A stretch of DNA of 64,000 nt, from the NCBI RefSeq assembly GCF_000208745.1, contig NC_030853.1:22527060-22591059 (forward strand), given 5' to 3'. This document shows, one piece after another, positions 59,080 through 64,000 of the stretch (position 1 is its first letter; the number at the start of each line of letters is the position of its first letter). Below the pieces are notes generated by a model. The model was not told the DNA's origin, did not search any database, and was given only the letters and a program-made list of their open reading frames with translations. The DNA is from Theobroma cacao. Taxonomy: Eukaryota > Streptophyta > Magnoliopsida > Malvales > Malvaceae. A program made the translations under genes and the position numbers.

Positions 59080-59789
59080 AGGACGTTCTCTCGGATTCGC
59101 CCATCATACTGGTGGGATCCGAGGTGTTCTCTCACCTAAGGAATTATCCGATAAATTCACCTTCGCAAATTCAAAGAATAAATGCCGTCATCGGGGTCAT
59201 CGTACATTTTTTTTTTAAAATAATATTTTCGTGCATAATGAACCTAATACAGGCAAAAGCCTTTTATTAAAAATGTTTCTCGAGCCCTCCCATCATACTG
59301 GTGGGACTCGAGGACACCTTTTCACCTAGGGAACTTTTCGAGAAATACCCGCCTTCGCAAGATCCTCGAAAGATCCCATCATCGGGGCTTAAACTCGAAA
59401 ACAAAAATATTTATATGCAATGATATGCATGATGCAACATATATATATGCTATGCTAATGCAATTATCTATTTTTTTTGTCATTTTTTATTATTTAATTA
59501 TATTTTTATTTTATTTTATTTTTTTATTATATATTTTCTATTTTATTTCTAATTATTATTATTTTTATACCTTACATTTTTTATTTTAAGTTACTCTTAT
59601 ATTTCCTTTTATAATTAGATAAATTGTTTATGATTCCATTTAATGCTTAATTTTAAATTAGTTGTTGTCTTAGATTTTATTATTATTTATTTATTTTTTA
59701 TTTTTCTATTTATTTAATGTCATGTATATTGCATTTTCACAAATTATTTATTTATTATATATTNAATTAATTATTTACTATATATTCGA

Positions 59790-59822
<33 letters not shown>

Positions 59823-60050
59823 TTCATCATTTTTTTATCTATTGTTATTTATTTATTATTTTTATTGAGTAATTTTTGTATAGTCAAATTCTTTATTTAT
59901 TAAAAATTTCAGAATCTTGAAATCGATGCCCTCCCATCGTACTGGTGGAGCCTTGATTCGGATTCCGAACCTAGGAAATATGGGCTCAGGATTGCGACTT
60001 CTCGCGTCCCAACTGATCATCCCATCATCGAAATTAAATTGAACAATTAT
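59080..60050. repeat. Three dispersed modules within the Gypsy LTR
   Basis: Blocks at about 59095-59200, 59282-59390 and 59928-60040 share the order CCCATCATACTGGTGGGAnTCGAGG, CACCTAgGGAA, CGcCTTCGCAA and CCCATCATCGGGG (each abbreviated). Each begins with the stem-forming TCCCATCATACTGGTGGGA and closes with CATCATCGGGG. The third is the most diverged. Confidence 0.75.
59791..59823. repeat. (ATT)n microsatellite in the Gypsy LTR
   Basis: About eleven consecutive ATT/TTA units, next to the single N at 59764 in an AT-rich part of the LTR. Confidence 0.9.
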
Positions 60051-62040
60051 TTTATTAATAATTCTTCATCTTATCCTATTTTCATTCTATCTCCATTTGC
60101 ACCCATCTCCATTTTATATAGAACTATCTTTTCACCCAATTTGATATTTTCATATTTTATTTTTATTACATTTTAATTCTAATTCTTCCTAATTTATTTT
60201 CATTCCTATTGTCTCTACATAAATTTACATAATTATGTATCTCATAAATATGTTCCACATTTCATCCTTTCCCATACTTATATTTTTTCTAAACAATATT
60301 CTAAATCTAAATATATAATCCTCTCATATGCATATATTATTAATCTAAATAAATCAATTCCTAATGTTAAATGTTTACTTTTCCTATATTTACTAAACTA
60401 AATCTATTAATTTTCAATAATTAAGTGTTTGTTTATTTCTCTATGTATATTATGCTTGGATCTGTTTTTTTTTAATATTTGAATAACTATTTTACCTGAT
60501 TTATTATTTATCTATTATATAAACAAATATATATAATCTTATATTTTTTTATCTACTCTCATTTTTTATCATTTTTTTATATATCATTAAACATTCTATT
60601 TTTATCCTCATCCATCTTTATATTTTTCTTCTTTCTTTTTATTTATTATTATTATTTCTATTTTCTCTTAACATCTAATCATTTTATAGGCATTTTATCT
60701 TTTTATTTTACCTAATAACCTACTAAAACTAATTTACCTTCATACCAAACATTGGGCCAAATACAACCACAAAGACCAAATAATAAAAAAAAAAGATTTA
60801 CCTTTTATGGGCTAAAGCGGCCCAAGATAATCGGATCGCTCCAACTGATCTGCTTCCCAAGGCCCTCAGACCTCTTCCAAAACACACCGTTTCGGTGCCT
60901 TATTTAACAGCCCTTGGTGTGCCCAAAACGACGCCGTTTGGAGGGAATAAAAGTGGATTTTGGGTGAGTTGCCAGACAGGGTCGTTTAAGCCTTCTGAGC
61001 CCTAGCTATAAAGCCCTATTTTACTTTTCTCTCTCTTCATTTTCCTTTTTGTTTCTCTCTCTAAAAAAAAACTCCTTTTTACCCTTTTTCTAACATATCT
61101 CCTTCTCACCGGCCACCACTCACAACCGGACCTCCCGTGGCCGCCCCAAATCGGGCTCCTCTCTCCCTCTATCCTACTATCACCCTGGTCAGCTCTTCCT
61201 TCACTGCCCAAATCGGGCTCCTCTCACTCTCTATTCCTCTCTTCCTTTCGCCGATCGATAAGCTCTTTCTTTTTTCTAGGCTATCATCGGCAGCGTTAAA
61301 CCCTTTGGCTGCCCACCCATCACTTCGCCGGTGGTGACTTCCTTTCACCCAAGCTTGGGAAATTAAAACCCAAGCTTTAACACCTCCACCGGTGGCAGTA
61401 AAACCCCAAAATCTATCTTCTAACCAGCGACAGCACTATCGCAAGACTTTCCTCCATAACCGGTTATCAAAACCCCCTCAAAATCTCCTTAAAAATAAGC
61501 TTCAAATCCTAAAGCTAAACTATTTTCCTATTCTCCTTTTTTCATTTTATTTTTTGGTATCTTTTTGATTTGTGGGTTATTGTGGCTGCTAGAAGACTAG
61601 GATTTCTTTGGTTTGCAGATTTTGGCTCCCGACTCCCCTTTTTGCTATAGTGCCCCCTCCCCTTTATACTCGGTTCTTGGCCTCTTGAGGGGGCACGCTC
61701 TCACTACTCTACCAGACGCGAATTTTTAGCGTTTGGTAGGGTGAAGGTGGCTCCTGGCAGGGTGTGTTCGCACCCTGCCAGTCGTACCTCTTTTTTTTCC
61801 ATTTTTTCTTTAGTTTTTTGTCATTTTCATTCATTTTTTGTTTATGATTTTTTTAATTAAATAAATTTTATTATAATTTTTATAGTGTCTACAACTGCCT
61901 CTCTTTGTGCATTTCAAAAATCTGAAATAGTGCAAAGACGTAGACACTGTATTTGACTAATTCTTTAATTCTCTTACCAAGGTTTTTTTTTTTTTTTGGT
62001 TTGTTTGGTTTTTTTTTGTTTTTGTTTTTTGTTTTTTTTA

Positions 62041-62640
62041 AATGAGACTCCTCAAAGCTGAGACAATGAAACTTTAAAAAAGAACTCCTCAAAATTGAGG
62101 CTACGAAACTTTAAAAAAAATGAAACTCCCCAAAGCTGAGGTAATATAACTTTAAAAATATAGCTCCTCAATGCTGAGGCAACATGACTTTAGAAATGAA
62201 CTCTTTAGAGCTGAGGCAACGAGACTTTAAAAATAAACTCCTCAAAATTGAGGCAACAAGACTTTAAAAATGAACTCCTCAAAATTGAGGTAATGAAACT
62301 TTAAAAATAAAACTCCCCAAAGCTGAGTCAACGAGACTTTTAAAATCTTGAAACTAATTACCCGACGGTTTTAGAAGATACACTCGGAGGATTTAAGAGA
62401 ATAATGTGCCCAGAGGTTTTCAGAATGTATCCGAAGAATTTAGGAAATGTGGCTCCTCGAAAACTGAGGCAACGTAACTTTAAAAATGAAACTAATTACC
62501 CGAAGGATTTAAGAGAATAATGTGCCAAGAGGTCTTCAGAATGTACCCGGAGGATTTAGGAAATGTGGCTTCTCGAAAATTGAGGCAACGTAACTTTAAA
62601 AATGAACTCCTCAAAACTGAGGCAACGAAAACTTTTTTCT
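62041..62640. repeat. Hairpin-bearing tandem array between Gypsy pol and LTR
   Basis: At least eight contiguous units of about 36-40 bp (62041-62340) follow the pattern ACTCCTCAAAATTGAGGCAA, then CGAAACTTTAAAAATGA. Two longer units of about 139 bp then start at CTAATTACCCGA (62354 and 62493) and carry the same word at their ends. Each unit has the small hairpin CCTCA-AAnT-TGAGG. Variable tandem arrays in this pol-to-LTR position are known from Tat/Ogre elements. Confidence 0.85.
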
Positions 62641-63520
62641 TTTTTGAAATGGTGAAAAATAATCAATTCCTCATCTGAGGTTCTACGACTTTAAAGATGA
62701 ATTTCCTTCTTTTTTAGTTGTTTTAAAACTTTGAACATGGCAATGTAAATATCCTAATCATCTTCATCAGCTTTTTTTTTTGGTGTTTTAGAGCCTTCTC
62801 TTTGATCATTGGGGGATAAACCGATCACGCTTCTAATCTCTCGTCTTCCCCAATTCATTGCTTACAACTGTTTTCTTCCTCTATCATATGCATGGTCCAA
62901 TCATTCTACACATTTTTATTGTTCTCCATTCTGTTGCTATTTCCATTTCTTTTTTTCTTTTCTTAGTTTTTCCTCTTTCTTTTTTATATTACCAGACTCC
63001 ATTTCATTCCCCGTCAATTATGATCATTTTTCAAAATACTGTAAACATTTCTTTACTTTATCATGCTCTTTATTAAATATCATTCCAATTTTATGACAAA
63101 TGCAATGCAATGTACTCATATCTCTTTTTTGGGTAGAATGAAAATGATGACAATGTTGGGAGCAGAAAGGCTATTTTGCATTAGAAAAAAGGGAAGTTTC
63201 TACAATCAGGCATAATGACAAGGAACAGGGGGAAAACTAATTCATACAAAAGAGATATAGTTTTTTCTTAATTACTGTTCTGATAGATTTTGACAGTAAC
63301 TTCGAAATTTTATCCCGAAATAGGCACAAGCGTCAGCTCCTTTGTCTTTTGTCTAAACGTCTCGGATCATGATTTTCACCCCTTCTGTGTTAAGCCCTTG
63401 TAGTATTTGGACCTTTTTCGTATTTAGATCGCCCTTTCGGGTTTTCGCCCTAAACACATCTCCCATACTCAAACTGCCTTTTCAGGTTTTCAACTTAAAA
63501 ATTTTTCTTTCTTTTTTTTT
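62641..63520 (-). other. Untranslated region of the Gypsy element
   Basis: This lies between the integrase stop (63521) and the tandem array. No supported reading frame. The sequence is T-rich on the plus strand. Confidence 0.5.
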
Positions 63521-64000
63521 TTACGCAAAATATTTCTTGACAGCATCGGCATTCACTGGGTTGGAAAACTCCCTTCCGTCCATCTCTGCCAAAATTATTG
63601 CTCCTCCTAAAAAAGCTTTCTTCACCACAAATGGTCATTCCCAATTCGACGTCCATGTCCCGCGAGGATCTTGCTGGTTTGGAAGAATTCTTTTCAATAC
63701 TAACTCTCCCTCTTGGGACTGACGAGGATGTACCTTCTTACCATATGCCCTCATCATTCTCTTTTGATATAATTGCCCATGGCAAAGTGCCGTCAACCTT
63801 TTTTCTTCTATGAGATTCAATTACTCATAACGTGCGTTTACCCATTCGGCTTCTTCCAACTGTACTTCTTTAAGGACCCTTAGGGAAGGGATTTCTACTT
63901 CAATTAGCAAAACTGCTTCCATCCCATACACTAAAGAGAATCGCGTAGCTCCCGTGGAAGTTCAGACTGTTGTGCGATAAGCATGCAAAACAAAAGGTAA
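63521..64000 (-). pseudogene. Gypsy integrase C-terminal end, broken
   Basis: The minus strand reads FSLVYGMEAVLLIEVEIPSL, then VQLEEAEWVNARYE, LNLIEEKRLTALCHGQLYQK and EGELVLKRILPNQ, ending DAVKKYFA and a TAA at 63521-63523. These are hallmarks of the C-terminal part of Gypsy Tat/Ogre-type integrases. Three in-frame stops interrupt it (after HAYRTTV, ARYE and TSNWE). The upstream part of pol lies beyond the window. Confidence 0.85.

Larger units (their letters stand above)
58656..61893 (-). mobile_element. 3.2-kb LTR of a Tat/Ogre-like Gypsy retrotransposon
   Basis: The segment starts TGTCGTAACGTGCGG and ends TATAGTGTCTACA (TGT...ACA ends). Next to the right end, the minus strand has the purine-rich GCACAAAGAGAGGCAGT, a PPT-like run. 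With the minus-strand integrase at 63521-64000 this makes it a 3' LTR read on the minus strand. GGAGTCGCCACC near 58711 is a common motif of plant Tat-type LTRs. A plus-strand TATAAAG with a pyrimidine leader (about 61005-61060) is unexpected for this orientation. The left flank is CAAAG (possible target duplication); the other LTR lies outside the window. One N is at 59764. Confidence 0.75.

Overview
The window is nuclear DNA of a flowering plant, almost certainly a eudicot. The evidence is spliced genes with GT-AG introns, AT-rich intergenic DNA, and plant-only families: RETICULATA-related, NPH3, LRR-VIII-type receptor kinases, and Copia, Gypsy, MULE and LINE remnants. I cannot name the genus. 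Every exon boundary below was placed by eye from splice sites and reading-frame continuity.

Layout. 1-7400 is intergenic. It holds a Copia retrotransposon (1505-5661) with two 800-bp LTRs and the 5-bp target duplication GACAT, nested inside a terminal-inverted-repeat element, with a second copy of that element at 548-1052. A decayed intron-containing tRNA-Tyr lies at 6490-6581 (minus). 7789-13253 carries two convergent genes: a single-exon RETICULATA-related (DUF3411) gene and a five-exon ZIP-family transporter. 16190-36541 is a tandem pair of LRR receptor kinases on the minus strand, with nearly identical exon lengths. The distal copy is complete (952 aa); the proximal copy lacks a recognisable signal-peptide exon. 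39595-42091 is an eight-exon plastid-type GNAT acetyltransferase (248 aa). 46106-50314 is a four-exon BTB-NPH3 gene (607 aa), convergent with a six-exon V-ATPase subunit E gene (51531-53175, 229 aa). From memory, RETICULATA-related, ZIP, NPH3 and VHA-E genes also lie close together on Arabidopsis chromosome 3 (the At3g0856x-0866x interval), so this looks like conserved microsynteny with the receptor kinases and GNAT in between.

53430-64000 is repeat-dominated. A degenerate MULE transposase (54470-57464) is preceded by 55-bp and 31-bp tandem arrays. It is followed by two long hairpins. The first (57465-57806) starts right after the transposase stop. The second (58233-58655) consists of two inverted 190-bp copies of a fragment resembling the C-terminal part of a plant RNA-dependent RNA polymerase; all 14 differences between the arms are transitions. 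A 3.2-kb LTR of a Tat/Ogre-like Gypsy element begins at the outer end of the right arm and fills the rest of the window, with its integrase end on the minus strand at 63521-64000.

The genes are ordinary, unlinked eukaryotic loci and form no operon. The most unusual object is the RDR-derived inverted repeat beside the MULE. If transcribed it would fold into dsRNA homologous to a gene-silencing polymerase.
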